DNA of 64,000 nucleotides from Paenibacillus sp. FSL H8-0048 (GTDB taxonomy: Bacteria; Bacillota; Bacilli; Paenibacillales; Paenibacillaceae), in the NCBI RefSeq assembly GCF_038002825.1, contig NZ_JBBODF010000001.1, forward strand, positions 2,666,001 through 2,730,000, read 5' to 3'. A program made the position numbers and the translations under genes. Positions 51,450 to 60,986 of the stretch are shown piece after piece (position 1 is the first letter of the stretch; the number at the start of each line of letters is the position of its first letter). The notes under the pieces are model-generated. The model ran no database searches and was not told the DNA's origin. It saw only the letters and a program-made list of their open reading frames with translations.

Positions 51450-53189
51450 CTACTGTGCAGGAGAGAGAGTAAGCGTGAAGGTCTTATCGAACGGGGTCAC
51501 GAGGTTAACCTGCACGGTTTTGTAGTTCTTGAGCGAACCGGGTTCCGGGGCTGTTCTGCCGAGATGTGCCATTTCGCCGCCCGTCAGGTCGATCCAGTCT
51601 CCGCCATAGGTGTACCGGAGCAGACCGCCGCTCCATAGGAAGTTGTCCTCGTCCAGCGTCTGCAGCTCACCTGAAGTGAAGTTGCCTTCCCAGCCGAATT
51701 TGAAGGACAACTGAGCCAGGACCTGGGCAGGCTCCGCGCAGTGCAGCCGGATCGTCCAGCCCGTCTCTGTACGGTGTACCTCTGTCTCTACAGACAACGT
51801 CTGTTCATGGGTCAGCGGACGGCTCTGATGCGGCAAAAGATACCACGGGCTGACCGCCGTTCCCGCTTCCGGCGGGAGCAGTGCCCCCTCAACCGGACCG
51901 TAGTAGCCCTTCTTCTGCACGCCCTTCAGTGAATAGCCCTCCGGCAGCCGGGTCATCTCCTGCATCGGCACGAATCCGGGATTGAAGCTGGTATTCAGCT
52001 GAACGGCCAGCAGCCTTACAGCGCCGTGGCGCAACGCGAAGAACGATGGCGTCTCCGTGATCAGCGTCACGCTGGTCGTCCCGTCTCTAAGCCGTGCCAC
52101 AGGCGCCCCGAAGTCGGTATGCAGCCGGCTGTGGTAGATCTTCCCCTGGTGACCCGCCGACTCCATTCTTTGCAGATAGCCATCCCTCAGGAAATCACCG
52201 TTAAGGATTTGTTCATACTGCACGGGCAGCTCTGCTGTAACCTCCGGCGGCCGCTGCAGCTCCGGCTCCAGCAGCATCCGTACCAGAGCGTTCACCGAGC
52301 AGACGCCCGGATTGGATAAGGAGCGTCCGGCCCACTCCGCCATACCCGCCAGCACGGCATCCTTATCCGAACGGGCAAGAATCGCATAGGGCAGATAATA
52401 AGGAGACAGATCATGGAGCACCCCCAGATCCTGCCGCCCGGAATAATCGGTCACGACTTCGCCGGACGGATGCACAAGGTAGACCATCATATGCAGATTC
52501 CGGCGCACCGGGTCCAGCAGCTCCGGCTTATCCAGCAGCCGGGCGGCATGAATCAGCATAATATCACTTACGGCACTGTAGATGCCGTTGCTCCGCTCGG
52601 TCCATTCCCCGTCCGGTGTAATATCCATTCCTTCCGCCAGCCATTCATCCGCCCGCTGCCGGGCCTCTTCTTCGCCGAACAGCTCATAGAGAAATCCTAG
52701 CGCCGCGCACATCACCCAGCGGTGATTCGGAGTATGGACTCCGCCCGTAAGCATAACGGGGAGGGACTGATTAAGGAACAGGAGCATGTTGTCCAGCACC
52801 GGCTGAAGCGGCGGCCACTCGTGCTTCGCCAGCAGTTGATATAACTGCGCGTAGCCGACCACAACGAAGGCCGTATCCGGCGGCGAATGATAATTCGTCC
52901 AGCCCGGGGAGATAGAGCCGTCCTGATGCTGGAAGCGCAGCACGAACTCCGTGGCCAGCTTCAGCCGCTCCAGCAGCTCCTCATCCCGGTAATACCGGGA
53001 ATCCGGGTTCACCAGCGCCGCACCCCAATAACACATGTCCGTCGGGGTGCCGGTCGTGTGATTCACCCAGGCAATCCCTGTATGGGGATCAAGGGTTCCT
53101 CCATAATACAGGTCGCTCTCATCCAGCACCTGCCGGGGAATTCCCTGTTCTACTGCTTTGTCATTACTATCCACCAGTTGCTTATACAT
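51450..53189 (-). CDS. Unclassified carbohydrate-active enzyme-like protein ((alpha/alpha)-barrel plus beta-sandwich)
   Basis: The first 330 residues are helical with Trp/His/Asp-rich segments (PTDMCYWGAALVNPDSRYYR, SPGWTNYHSPPDTAFVVVGY, GGVHTPNHRWVMCAALGFLY) typical of (alpha/alpha)6 barrels in polysaccharide lyases and glycosidases. The remaining 250 residues are beta-rich, as in heparinase-II/III-like or alginate-lyase folds. I cannot assign a CAZy family. The ATG at 53189 follows AAGGAGG. It is the last gene of a minus-strand operon with a TIM-barrel protein and an Lpl-type importer, which suggests it cleaves the imported oligosaccharide. No signal peptide. Confidence 0.75.
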   Translation of the reverse strand: MYKQLVDSNDKAVEQGIPRQVLDESDLYYGGTLDPHTGIAWVNHTTGTPTDMCYWGAALVNPDSRYYRDEELLERLKLATEFVLRFQHQDGSISPGWTNYHSPPDTAFVVVGYAQLYQLLAKHEWPPLQPVLDNMLLFLNQSLPVMLTGGVHTPNHRWVMCAALGFLYELFGEEEARQRADEWLAEGMDITPDGEWTERSNGIYSAVSDIMLIHAARLLDKPELLDPVRRNLHMMVYLVHPSGEVVTDYSGRQDLGVLHDLSPYYLPYAILARSDKDAVLAGMAEWAGRSLSNPGVCSVNALVRMLLEPELQRPPEVTAELPVQYEQILNGDFLRDGYLQRMESAGHQGKIYHSRLHTDFGAPVARLRDGTTSVTLITETPSFFALRHGAVRLLAVQLNTSFNPGFVPMQEMTRLPEGYSLKGVQKKGYYGPVEGALLPPEAGTAVSPWYLLPHQSRPLTHEQTLSVETEVHRTETGWTIRLHCAEPAQVLAQLSFKFGWEGNFTSGELQTLDEDNFLWSGGLLRYTYGGDWIDLTGGEMAHLGRTAPEPGSLKNYKTVQVNLVTPFDKTFTLTLSPAQ

Positions 53190-53242
53190 TGCGCTTCCTC
53201 CTTGCGGATATCTCGGAACTCTCGAAGCTCCCGCCAATCGGC

Positions 53243-54184
53243 CTATCCCCTGCGTGCCAGCTTGGCTGTAAGCAGACGGTGACTCTCATGAATCTCTTCC
53301 GGCCGGCAGGCAGCCTTCAGCTCATACACCTTGACCTGCGCCCGCTCAATCATCGGCAGATAGGCATCGTAGAAATCCGGATCTCCGCTGTTCACATAAG
53401 GGCACCAGTGGTCGGCAAGGCCGATCGTCTCATGAATATGGACACCGACGATATCATCCATCAGCCCTTCCATTTCCCCTATACTGTCATACAGACCCAG
53501 ACGGTCCATCAGAATAGCGTGGCCTGTGTCATACCAGATGCCGACGGGTGCTCCTTTTAATGCGTTGATAATCGTCTTCGCTTCCGCCAGCGTCGGAATC
53601 TGCTGCGGCTTGGAGCGTGTCTCGATGCCGAAGCGGATATCCAGCCCCTTGGAAACCGCGCGGTTACACACCTCATCCAGACTCTCGATAATGGTCTGTA
53701 CATAGCCGGCACTGTACGCTTCACGCCGCTCCATCAGCTCCGCCCACTTGCTGCGGTAAGCCGCCGAATCCCTGCCCTGTCCCTCGTAGATCTGCTCCAG
53801 CTCCCCAGAGATATCATACGGGAACGGCACCTCTCCCGGATGCACTACCACAGCTTCGCCGCCGTAACGCTGAGCGTACTCTGCAGAGCGGACCAGCAGG
53901 TCTATCGCCCGCTTCCGTTTCTCCTTATCCTCGAAGCCCAGCAGGACCGAATCCGTTCCATAGTCAGGGTCCGCGACATGGGGGAACGTATTATGAACGC
54001 TCGATATACCGATCTCCCCGCGTTCAATCATCGGCTCAATGGTAACCAGCATTTCCTCCGTCACATTATAATTCAGTTCTACCCTGCGGAATCCCAGCTC
54101 CCGGATCTCATTAAGCAGTCCATCACCTGTAGTATGACGTCTCATGTTCCAGCAGGTTGAGAATGAAAACTCTCCCTTATCCAT
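53243..54184 (-). CDS. Sugar phosphate isomerase/epimerase-like TIM-barrel protein
   Basis: The protein of about 313 residues belongs to the xylose-isomerase-like AP-endonuclease-2 superfamily. Metal and substrate residues appear in ELNYNVTEEML, VVVHPGEVPF, GIETRSKPQQIP, WYDTGHAI and VHIHETIGLADHW. The ATG at 54184 is preferred because AGGAGAG lies 9 nt upstream; a GTG at 54205 overlaps that site. Its place between permease and barrel-enzyme genes suggests it isomerises the released sugar. The substrate is unknown. Confidence 0.85.
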   Translation of the reverse strand: MDKGEFSFSTCWNMRRHTTGDGLLNEIRELGFRRVELNYNVTEEMLVTIEPMIERGEIGISSVHNTFPHVADPDYGTDSVLLGFEDKEKRKRAIDLLVRSAEYAQRYGGEAVVVHPGEVPFPYDISGELEQIYEGQGRDSAAYRSKWAELMERREAYSAGYVQTIIESLDEVCNRAVSKGLDIRFGIETRSKPQQIPTLAEAKTIINALKGAPVGIWYDTGHAILMDRLGLYDSIGEMEGLMDDIVGVHIHETIGLADHWCPYVNSGDPDFYDAYLPMIERAQVKVYELKAACRPEEIHESHRLLTAKLARRG

Positions 54185-54224
54185 CTTCTCTGTCTCTCCT
54201 CTCACAGTATCGCAGTGTTGTTAG

Positions 54225-55097
54225 TTAGCCCTTCACAGCTCCTAGCATAACACCACTGACGAAATATTTCTGCAGCCAAGGATAGACGACCAGAATCGGT
54301 ACCGTGGCAAAGACGACAGTAGCGGCCTTGAGGCTCTCCGGCGGCAGCTTGGTACGGGCCGCCCCCTCCAGGTTCGTCAGCTCAGTGATCATATTGTTCT
54401 GAACCATCTGGAAGAGCTTCAGCTGAAGCGGATACAAATCGGGATTATTGATATACATCAGGGAATCCTGGAATCCGTTCCAGCGTCCCACCGCATAGAA
54501 GAGCGCGAGTGTAGCCATAACCGGCATAGATAACGGCAGGATGATCTTGAGCAGGGTGCGAAAATGCGAGCTGCCGTCAATCTCTGCTGACTCTTCCAAG
54601 CTCGGTGGAATGCTGCGGAAGAAGGAGATCAGGATAATCAGGTTGAACGGGCTGACCAGACCGGGCAGAATCAGCGACCAGACAGAGTCGATCATATGCA
54701 GATCACGGATCAGCAGGTACTCAGGAATAATACCGCCGCTGAAGAACATGGTGATGATGATCAGGTACATGAACATCGTGCGTCCCTTCAGCTTGCTTTT
54801 GGTCAGCGGGTAAGCGGCTGCAACGGTGAATAGCATACATAATACCGTAGTCGCAACCGTCAGGATAATGGTGAAGATCAGCGAGCGGATCATCGCATTG
54901 TCGGTGAAGACCTGCACATACGCCTTCCAGTTCAGCTCAATCGGGAAAATCGTAACTTCCCCGGAAGTAATAGCCCGCGTGGAGCTGAGGGATACCGCAA
55001 TAACGTGTACAAACGGAGCCAGGCAGAACAGCACGAACAGTGCAATAAAGGTAACGTTAACGATATCGAATATCCGGTTAGAGGTACGTTCACTCAT
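54225..55097 (-). CDS. Carbohydrate ABC transporter permease (LplC type)
   Basis: The 290-residue protein has six membrane segments and the EAA loop (LEESAEIDGSSHFRTLLKII). The ending WLQKYFVSGVMLGAVKG is characteristic of LplC permeases. It pairs with the LplB-type gene 25 bp upstream. No ATPase gene is in the locus. Confidence 0.92.
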   Translation of the reverse strand: MSERTSNRIFDIVNVTFIALFVLFCLAPFVHVIAVSLSSTRAITSGEVTIFPIELNWKAYVQVFTDNAMIRSLIFTIILTVATTVLCMLFTVAAAYPLTKSKLKGRTMFMYLIIITMFFSGGIIPEYLLIRDLHMIDSVWSLILPGLVSPFNLIILISFFRSIPPSLEESAEIDGSSHFRTLLKIILPLSMPVMATLALFYAVGRWNGFQDSLMYINNPDLYPLQLKLFQMVQNNMITELTNLEGAARTKLPPESLKAATVVFATVPILVVYPWLQKYFVSGVMLGAVKG

Positions 55098-55122
55098 CGT
55101 ACTCCGCCTCCTTTCTGTATAA

Positions 55123-56025
55123 TCATAGAATGCCGTCGCCGGTCACTTTTTTCGATATATAATTGGAACCAAGGATGAATACCAGTCCAACCACCGCCTG
55201 GAACAATCCGACTACAGTCGCCAGTGTATACTGGCCCGACTCCAGACCAATCCGGTAGACGAAGGTACTAAGCACATCGGAGTATTCGCGCACTGCCGTA
55301 TTCCCGATGATGTAGGGACGATCGAAGCCGATGCTGACCATTTTCCCCAGGTTGAGAATGAGCAGAGTAATGATCGTTGGTTTGATACTGGGCAGTGTAA
55401 TGTAGATGATCTTCTTCATCCGGGTAGCACCATCCACTTCAGCAGCCTCGAACAGCTCGCGGTTGACACCGGTAAGCGCCGCCAGATACAGGATGGTTCC
55501 CCAGCCGGCACTTTGCCAGACACCAGTGAACAGGTAAGTAATCAGCCATGGATTTTTTTCGGTCAAAAATGGAATAGGGTTCAGCCCCATACTCTCCAGC
55601 AGGCCGTTCACCATACCGGATTGGTTGCCGAACAATTGATAGACGATCCCCCCGATAATCACCCAGGAAATGAAATGGGGAATGTAGAGAAGGGTCTGTG
55701 ATATTTTTTTGAACCATACCGACTTCACTTCATACAGCATAATAGCCAGAATAATCGGGGCCGGGAAAGACACTACCAAATCGAGAAAATTCAGCATAAA
55801 CGTATTGCGCAGACTGCTGTAAAACTCCTTCATGCCAAACACTTCGCGGAATGCATCGAAGCCGATCCACTCACTGCCGTTGATGCCTTGGAACAGGTTG
55901 AAATCCTTAAAGGCAATCTGCACCCCGTACATCGGGCCGTAGCGGAAAATCAGGAAATACATAATGGGCAGTGAAAGCAGCGCGTATAGTTGCCAGTACC
56001 TTTTGATGTAAGACGCTTTGCTCAA
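55123..56025 (-). CDS. Carbohydrate ABC transporter permease (LplB type)
   Basis: The 300-residue protein has six membrane segments, starting at LYALLSLPIMYFLIFRYGPM, and the EAA loop (LFEAAEVDGATRMKKIIYIT). The sequence FRYGPMYGVQIAFKDFN is typical of LplB. It works with the LplC-type permease and the LipO-type binding protein. Confidence 0.92.
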   Translation of the reverse strand: MSKASYIKRYWQLYALLSLPIMYFLIFRYGPMYGVQIAFKDFNLFQGINGSEWIGFDAFREVFGMKEFYSSLRNTFMLNFLDLVVSFPAPIILAIMLYEVKSVWFKKISQTLLYIPHFISWVIIGGIVYQLFGNQSGMVNGLLESMGLNPIPFLTEKNPWLITYLFTGVWQSAGWGTILYLAALTGVNRELFEAAEVDGATRMKKIIYITLPSIKPTIITLLILNLGKMVSIGFDRPYIIGNTAVREYSDVLSTFVYRIGLESGQYTLATVVGLFQAVVGLVFILGSNYISKKVTGDGIL

Positions 56026-56045
56026 GGTCCTCTCCTCCTATGGAG

Positions 56046-56085
56046 AAAAAACCGGGCAGAGCAGCATGCCAGCTCCCCCGGTTTT
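56046..56085 (-). terminator. Intra-operon terminator after the binding protein gene
   Basis: Minus-strand stem AAAACCGGGG / CCCGGTTTTTT. As in the 20.8-kb locus, it lies between binding protein and permease genes and should favour higher binding-protein levels. Confidence 0.75.
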
Positions 56086-56098
56086 CACTTTTTTTAGT

Positions 56099-57712
56099 TT
56101 ATTTGGCTGGAATCTCTGTAAGCGCCTGCTCCAACTCCGCTTTCAGCTTGTCTCCGCCCAGAGACATGTAATCCTTCATTTCCTGTTCAAAAATCGTATC
56201 GAATTGATCCGGCTTCGCCATCGCGGTCTTCACGATAATCACGTTGAGCTTGTCGCTGAGCGTAGTGCCGTATTTCGATTCTGATTCAATCGGCTTGCCG
56301 AAGACGATAGGACCCACAGTATCTGTGTTGGCAATATCAATAGATTGCTTCAGCGCCTCCTGGTTGTTCGCAGGGAAGCCCATAATCCAGGCTTTCTCAT
56401 TGGTGGCCTGATCGCCGAGATTCTTACCGTTAGAGATAATCGCGGTGTCCCCGGAAGTGAACAGACGGTCTTGGAATTCCTGAGAAACATCAGCCTTAAC
56501 TACCGGAATACCATCCACCATATCGTAGTTCTCGCCTTCAACGCCGTTGTAGATGTCAATCAGATTGTTGCCGGTTGCCATCCAGTCAAGGTATTTCACA
56601 GCTTCCACTGCACGCTTGCTGCTCTTAGGAATCATGATGTACATACCGTTCGAGGCATAGCGGGATTTGATATACTTATTGTCCACCTTGGCATTGGTGA
56701 GGACATCTACCGGCTGCAGCTTGCTGCCCGGTACATTCTTATAGAGATTTTCCAGCGTACCGTCGGCATAGAACAGACTGTCCACATCCTCGGAGAAGAA
56801 GCCTACGTTGCCGTTCTGAATGTCCTTGGACACCTGGGCTTTGTCTTCATCCAGACTGAAGTCCTTGCTGACCAGACCTTCATTGTAGAGCTTGTTGAGG
56901 AACTGTGCCGCATCCTTGAAGCCCTCATGCAGCGGCAGCTCGTAGCGCTGGCTGTAAGTTAGGTCGCCGCTGATCGGCTTGATGAAGGAGTAGATCAGCG
57001 TCTCCAGCTGAGCGGAGCCGAGGGACATGCCCATCGGAATCGTTTTGCTGCCAAGACCGCCCGGGTCCTTGTCTTTAAACGCTTTCAAAGTTGTGTACAG
57101 CTCATCGGTGTTCTTCGGTACCGGCAGCCCCAGCTTATCCAGCCAGTCCTGGCGGATGTATGAAGTGTAGCGTCCTGTAATCGCCCGTTTACCCGGAATC
57201 GCGAATTGCTTACCGTCGAGCTGGCCGAAGGCCATCGTCTCGTCACCAATGAATTTCTTCAGCGTCTGGCCGTGCTCCTCAAGCAGGGAACCCACATCGG
57301 TCAGCCCGCCTTGCTGGGCGTAACGGTAGAAGACACTGGAATCATAAGTGAAGACAATATCCGGCACATCCGTATTGCTGGCCATCAGTACGTTCAGCTT
57401 GGTCACTTCCTCTGAACGCTGCACCGGAACAAATTCTACATTGATATTATTCGGATCACCGAAATTTTTCTGAATCATCTGAGACATGAAGTTATTGGTA
57501 ATGGTGTATTGCTTCGGCGTTTTACCGCGGTCGAAGATCTCTACCTTCAAGGTTACGCGTTCTGCGCTCTTCCCGGGTGCGTCTGTACCTCCGGCTGCCG
57601 AATTCGATTTACCGTCTGAGGAACAGCCTGCAAGCAGAGTAGCTCCCATTACTGCGGTCAAGCCGATGCCGATTGCCTTCTTCAGAACTGTTTGGTTTAC
57701 GTTCACTGTCAT
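56099..57712 (-). CDS. Extracellular solute-binding lipoprotein (LipO type)
   Basis: The 537-residue protein has a lipoprotein signal with anchor Cys30 (AVMGATLLAGCSSDG) and the long LipO-type fold (FVPVQRSEEVTKLNVLMASN, GKRAITGRYTSYIRQDWLDK). Binding proteins of this size usually accept complex oligosaccharides in Paenibacillus. The gene leads the operon behind the AraC sensor-regulator. The ligand is unknown. Confidence 0.92.
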   Translation of the reverse strand: MTVNVNQTVLKKAIGIGLTAVMGATLLAGCSSDGKSNSAAGGTDAPGKSAERVTLKVEIFDRGKTPKQYTITNNFMSQMIQKNFGDPNNINVEFVPVQRSEEVTKLNVLMASNTDVPDIVFTYDSSVFYRYAQQGGLTDVGSLLEEHGQTLKKFIGDETMAFGQLDGKQFAIPGKRAITGRYTSYIRQDWLDKLGLPVPKNTDELYTTLKAFKDKDPGGLGSKTIPMGMSLGSAQLETLIYSFIKPISGDLTYSQRYELPLHEGFKDAAQFLNKLYNEGLVSKDFSLDEDKAQVSKDIQNGNVGFFSEDVDSLFYADGTLENLYKNVPGSKLQPVDVLTNAKVDNKYIKSRYASNGMYIMIPKSSKRAVEAVKYLDWMATGNNLIDIYNGVEGENYDMVDGIPVVKADVSQEFQDRLFTSGDTAIISNGKNLGDQATNEKAWIMGFPANNQEALKQSIDIANTDTVGPIVFGKPIESESKYGTTLSDKLNVIIVKTAMAKPDQFDTIFEQEMKDYMSLGGDKLKAELEQALTEIPAK

Positions 57713-57980
57713 TGTTCCATCTCCCTCGCCTTAGCAGGCTATAATGGTGACTTCATGATACCCCCGAGCTTCACTGTGCCCGTACTCTTAGCATTGTCCC
57801 GTTCAAGCCTGTATTACCCTCAGCGTTCAAGGCTGCTTGTTGTTCCGGGATGACCACAGTATTCCATAACTTTCGAAGGTCTGACAATAAACCTGTTTCG
57901 GATGCGGCAAAGCGCCTGAATTCGGACATCCGGTTTATCAGACCAACCATTTTCGTACAATAAACCGCTTTCATATGGGC

Positions 57981-58046
57981 AAAAATACAGGCCGCATCGC
58001 TATTCGCCCCCTTGTTCAAAGGTTGGCGTAAGAGAAATGCGGCCTG
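57981..58046 (-). terminator. Terminator of the AraC sensor-regulator gene
   Basis: CAGGCCGCAT (57989-57998) pairs with ATGCGGCCTG (58037-58046); TATTTTTG follows on the minus strand. The rest of the gap 57713-58120 holds the leader of the binding-protein gene; no riboswitch or clear promoter was recognised in it. Confidence 0.7.
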
Positions 58047-58120
58047 GACCTTACACGAATGCGGCAGATGATTCCCCTACTGCACCGGCTAATGGAATTC
58101 CTTCATTATTACAGCTTGCT

Positions 58121-60388
58121 CTAGTCCTGCGGCTCCATTCTGGAGGCTGCTTCGCGGCGTCTGGAGGAACGGTAATCGCCCGGCGTGATACCGGCAATGC
58201 GCTTGAAGACTCTGCCGAATGAAATGGCATTCGCATATCCTACTTGAAGCGCGATATCCTGCAGGGAACAATCCGTATCGGTCAGCAGCTGCTCGGCTTC
58301 CTTCATCCGCAGCTCGGTGAGGAAATCCACGAACTTCATTTTGAATTCAGTCTTGAACAGATAGCTGGCGTATTTGCCGGAGACCTGGAACCGGTCACTC
58401 AGATGCTTCAGCGAAAGATCGGGATTAGTGAAGTTCTCTTCGATATAATCCTTCATCTCATTGACCATGGCCCGGTAGCTCTTCGTTTCGCTTGCAGAGA
58501 CATAGGTACGGAATAAATCGGTGACATACTCGAAGAGAATGGTCTTCACTTCATGCAGCGCCTCGGCCTCCTCCAGCTGCTTCAGCCGAACTTCTGCATT
58601 CTCCGCCGACAGCTCATCCTGCAGCTGCTCAGACATCACCGCCACTTCGCGGCTCAGCATCTGCAGCATAGCTTGGATCAGGGAACGGATATCCTCGTCC
58701 TTCAGGAAATCCTGTTCGAACGACTCGAAGATCCGTTCCAGCTGCTCCCGCCACTGGCCGCTCGACATGCGGAAATACTTCACGAATTCAGCAATCATCT
58801 GCAGATATTTATACGTCTCAAGCAGCGGCTGGCGCACTTCACCGCTGCCTGCCAAGACGATATCCTCATGAATCAGCAGCTTGTGCTGCATCACATATTC
58901 GGCTGCCGCATAAGACTCGCGGATCATCCCCGGCCCGGCGGCGGCTGAGCCGATGCCGAAGCTGAGCGAGATCCGCAGATTCTGCTCGACCCAGGAGCGG
59001 CAATCCTCCGCGAAGACCCGGAGTTTGGACTCCATCTCATGATCGCCGCCGGTTGCCAGGAACAGGATCGCTGCACGTTCGGTACCCACCCATTCTGCCC
59101 ATCCCTGCAGCTCCGCATTCCGCGCCAATTCCTGGAATACATTCATCAGAGCAAATTTCAGCGTATTCTGATCCCCCCGGGTATACCGGTCCTCGAATAC
59201 TTGCTCATAGCGGTTAATCTCCCCAAGCACAACGATGAAGCGCGAGGAAGCATTCGCACCGGTAAGCGGAGACAGCTCCTCCAGCCGCTGGGTCACCTGC
59301 TCCAGCCGCTCGCTGTGCAGCAGATCAGTGAACAGCTTGCTGCGCTGAAGCAGCAGGTTCTCCCTGGTTTTGGTATCATAATCAGTCATGTGGTTGATCA
59401 GATCCTCCAGCACGCCGTCAATCAGCATCATCTCGTCCGGCCTGTCGGTAGACTGATCCATCATGCGGATCTGATGGCCCTCAATCCGGTTCATAATCAC
59501 CTGGATCGGCTTATAATTGCGCCGGGTTACATAGATCAGATACAATACTGCACAGACCACAGTTCCCACCGCAATCGCTACCCAGAGATAAGAGATCACA
59601 GAGACCCAGCTGAACAGATTCCCCGCCTTGATTCCGCTCTCAAACGTCCAGCCGTTTCTCTCCAGCTTAAGTGTGTTCAGCAGCTTACCGTCAGCCGCAC
59701 CTTGCGTATCGGAATGGGCCTGGTACACGGTGTTGCCATTAGCGTCCAGAATCGTCATGAACGAGAGCTGCTGGTTAACCATGCTGTCGATGAGCTGCTC
59801 CAGTGCACTCATTTTGATATTAATGACCAGTATCCCCCCGGAGCCGAAGGGGAGCGGCATTGCTTTATTGGTTGTCAGCACACGAATTTCTGTACGCTGG
59901 GACAGATCCGAATGGTAATCCCTGACCGGCTGCCAGCCTTCCGGAACTGTAGGATTCGAAGTCATGGCCCTGATCCAGTCCTCGTCGGCGAATCCCTCCA
60001 GCTCCTTCAGCCCCGTATCGGTTAGAACGCTTCCACGCACACGGTCATACAAATACACCGACTGGATATACGAGGATTCCTTAATCAGATTGCGCAGACT
60101 CAGGGCCACAGCATAGATAGTCGATGTGTCCGTCACTCCCTGATTATTGAAGTATAGCTTGTAAGCATCGCTCCGCTCTACCGCATCGAGCACCGACAGC
60201 TCAGCTTCCTTGATCGTCCGGTCTACACTATCCCTGAGATAGCTGGCGGAGATGCGGTCTGCCTTCTTCGTTTCCGTCCGGGAGATATCATTAATAAACA
60301 CAAAAGAGGCAAAGATCAGAATCGTCACCGTCAGCAAAAATATAGGGAAATAAGACAGCAGCAACCGGCGATACCAGGAACGGAACAT
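58121..60388 (-). CDS. AraC family regulator with extracellular sensor (YesS-like)
   Basis: The protein of about 755 residues has an N-terminal membrane segment (LLLSYFPIFLLTVTILIFAS), an extracellular sensor resembling a Cache domain (about 40-270), a second membrane segment (VSVISYLWVAIAVGTVVCAV), a helical/coiled linker and a C-terminal AraC domain (about 655-750, HLSDRFQVSGKYASYLFKTE, RIAGITPGDYRSSRR). It senses an extracellular ligand and activates a nearby transport locus. The ATG at 60388 follows GGAGGAGG; the frame upstream lacks such a site. Its target is likely the operon at 51450-57712. Confidence 0.88.
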   Translation of the reverse strand: MFRSWYRRLLLSYFPIFLLTVTILIFASFVFINDISRTETKKADRISASYLRDSVDRTIKEAELSVLDAVERSDAYKLYFNNQGVTDTSTIYAVALSLRNLIKESSYIQSVYLYDRVRGSVLTDTGLKELEGFADEDWIRAMTSNPTVPEGWQPVRDYHSDLSQRTEIRVLTTNKAMPLPFGSGGILVINIKMSALEQLIDSMVNQQLSFMTILDANGNTVYQAHSDTQGAADGKLLNTLKLERNGWTFESGIKAGNLFSWVSVISYLWVAIAVGTVVCAVLYLIYVTRRNYKPIQVIMNRIEGHQIRMMDQSTDRPDEMMLIDGVLEDLINHMTDYDTKTRENLLLQRSKLFTDLLHSERLEQVTQRLEELSPLTGANASSRFIVVLGEINRYEQVFEDRYTRGDQNTLKFALMNVFQELARNAELQGWAEWVGTERAAILFLATGGDHEMESKLRVFAEDCRSWVEQNLRISLSFGIGSAAAGPGMIRESYAAAEYVMQHKLLIHEDIVLAGSGEVRQPLLETYKYLQMIAEFVKYFRMSSGQWREQLERIFESFEQDFLKDEDIRSLIQAMLQMLSREVAVMSEQLQDELSAENAEVRLKQLEEAEALHEVKTILFEYVTDLFRTYVSASETKSYRAMVNEMKDYIEENFTNPDLSLKHLSDRFQVSGKYASYLFKTEFKMKFVDFLTELRMKEAEQLLTDTDCSLQDIALQVGYANAISFGRVFKRIAGITPGDYRSSRRREAASRMEPQD

Positions 60389-60540
60389 TCGACAACCTCC
60401 TCCACAACCATCAGGATACCCGGCCGTATCCGGCCGCTTCATATATGCTTCGTCCAAGGCTGCTCTGCGGCGGCTCTCCGACATAAGATCTATTTCAACT
60501 CCGGCAGCTTCTTCAACTGACCGCCGTTCGAATTCCTGCC

Positions 60541-60549
60541 ATTATAGCA
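60541..60549 (-). promoter_or_regulatory. Extended -10 promoter candidate for the AraC sensor-regulator
   Basis: The minus strand reads TGCTATAAT, an extended -10 box (TGn-TATAAT), 153 bp upstream of the start. No good -35 box is visible. Confidence 0.45.
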
Positions 60550-60613
60550 CATACGCTTCTCCTCCAGCTAACCAGATAAAGTCAACTCCCCCCGGGCCTT
60601 TTTCCCCGCCATA

Positions 60614-60680
60614 CCCCTGCAACCGACTCCGGCACTGCCTTCAACCCACTCGGCCCCGCCTGCAACCGACTCCGGCACAA
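60614..60680. repeat. Short direct repeat (CCTGCAACCGACTCCGGCAC)
   Basis: The 20-bp sequence occurs at about 60616 and again 43 bp later; CTTCAACCCACTCGGCC between them is a weaker third copy. Confidence 0.7.
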
Positions 60681-60730
60681 CAGGTGGATAAATGTATCTT
60701 ATTTATTCAATTGCTTACGTTAATACCCAA

Positions 60731-60812
60731 GCAAGTGGAAAAACAGCATTTAATCGTATCGCTAATGGCACTTTGAATGAAATGTGATTAAATTAAGTGC
60801 TGTTTTTCCAAC
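60731..60812. repeat. Palindromic element related to the one at 51.2 kb
   Basis: AAGTGGAAAAACAGCATTTAA (first 20: AAGTGGAAAAACAGCATTTA) and TTAAATTAAGTGCTGTTTTT followed by CCAACT are inverted arms. Arm sequences and the 65-bp spacing equal those of the element at 51174-51256. The remaining gap 60489-60986 holds no gene. Confidence 0.7.
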
Positions 60813-60904
60813 TGCTGTTGTACCAGGATTCATTCTTCCGGCAGCAAGTGGAGTAATTCCAACTAGCTCCACCCGTAGCTTCCACCTGATCGATGGATTT
60901 CATG

Positions 60905-60937
60905 AAAAAAAGGAGCGCGCACAGCCGCAGCTGTGCA
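60905..60937 (-). terminator. Terminator after iolE
   Basis: Minus-strand stem GCACAGC / GCTGTGC with a 4-nt loop, then GCGCTCC and seven T residues. Confidence 0.85.
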
Positions 60938-60986
60938 CCCCCGCATATTCCTGCCCTTCAGACATACAGGCTGCCACCCGGATGTC

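Noticed and set aside
57771-58019. 82-codon minus-strand ORF before the binding-protein gene
   Set aside because: No ribosome site or recognised features, and it contains half of a terminator stem. It is treated as leader sequence.
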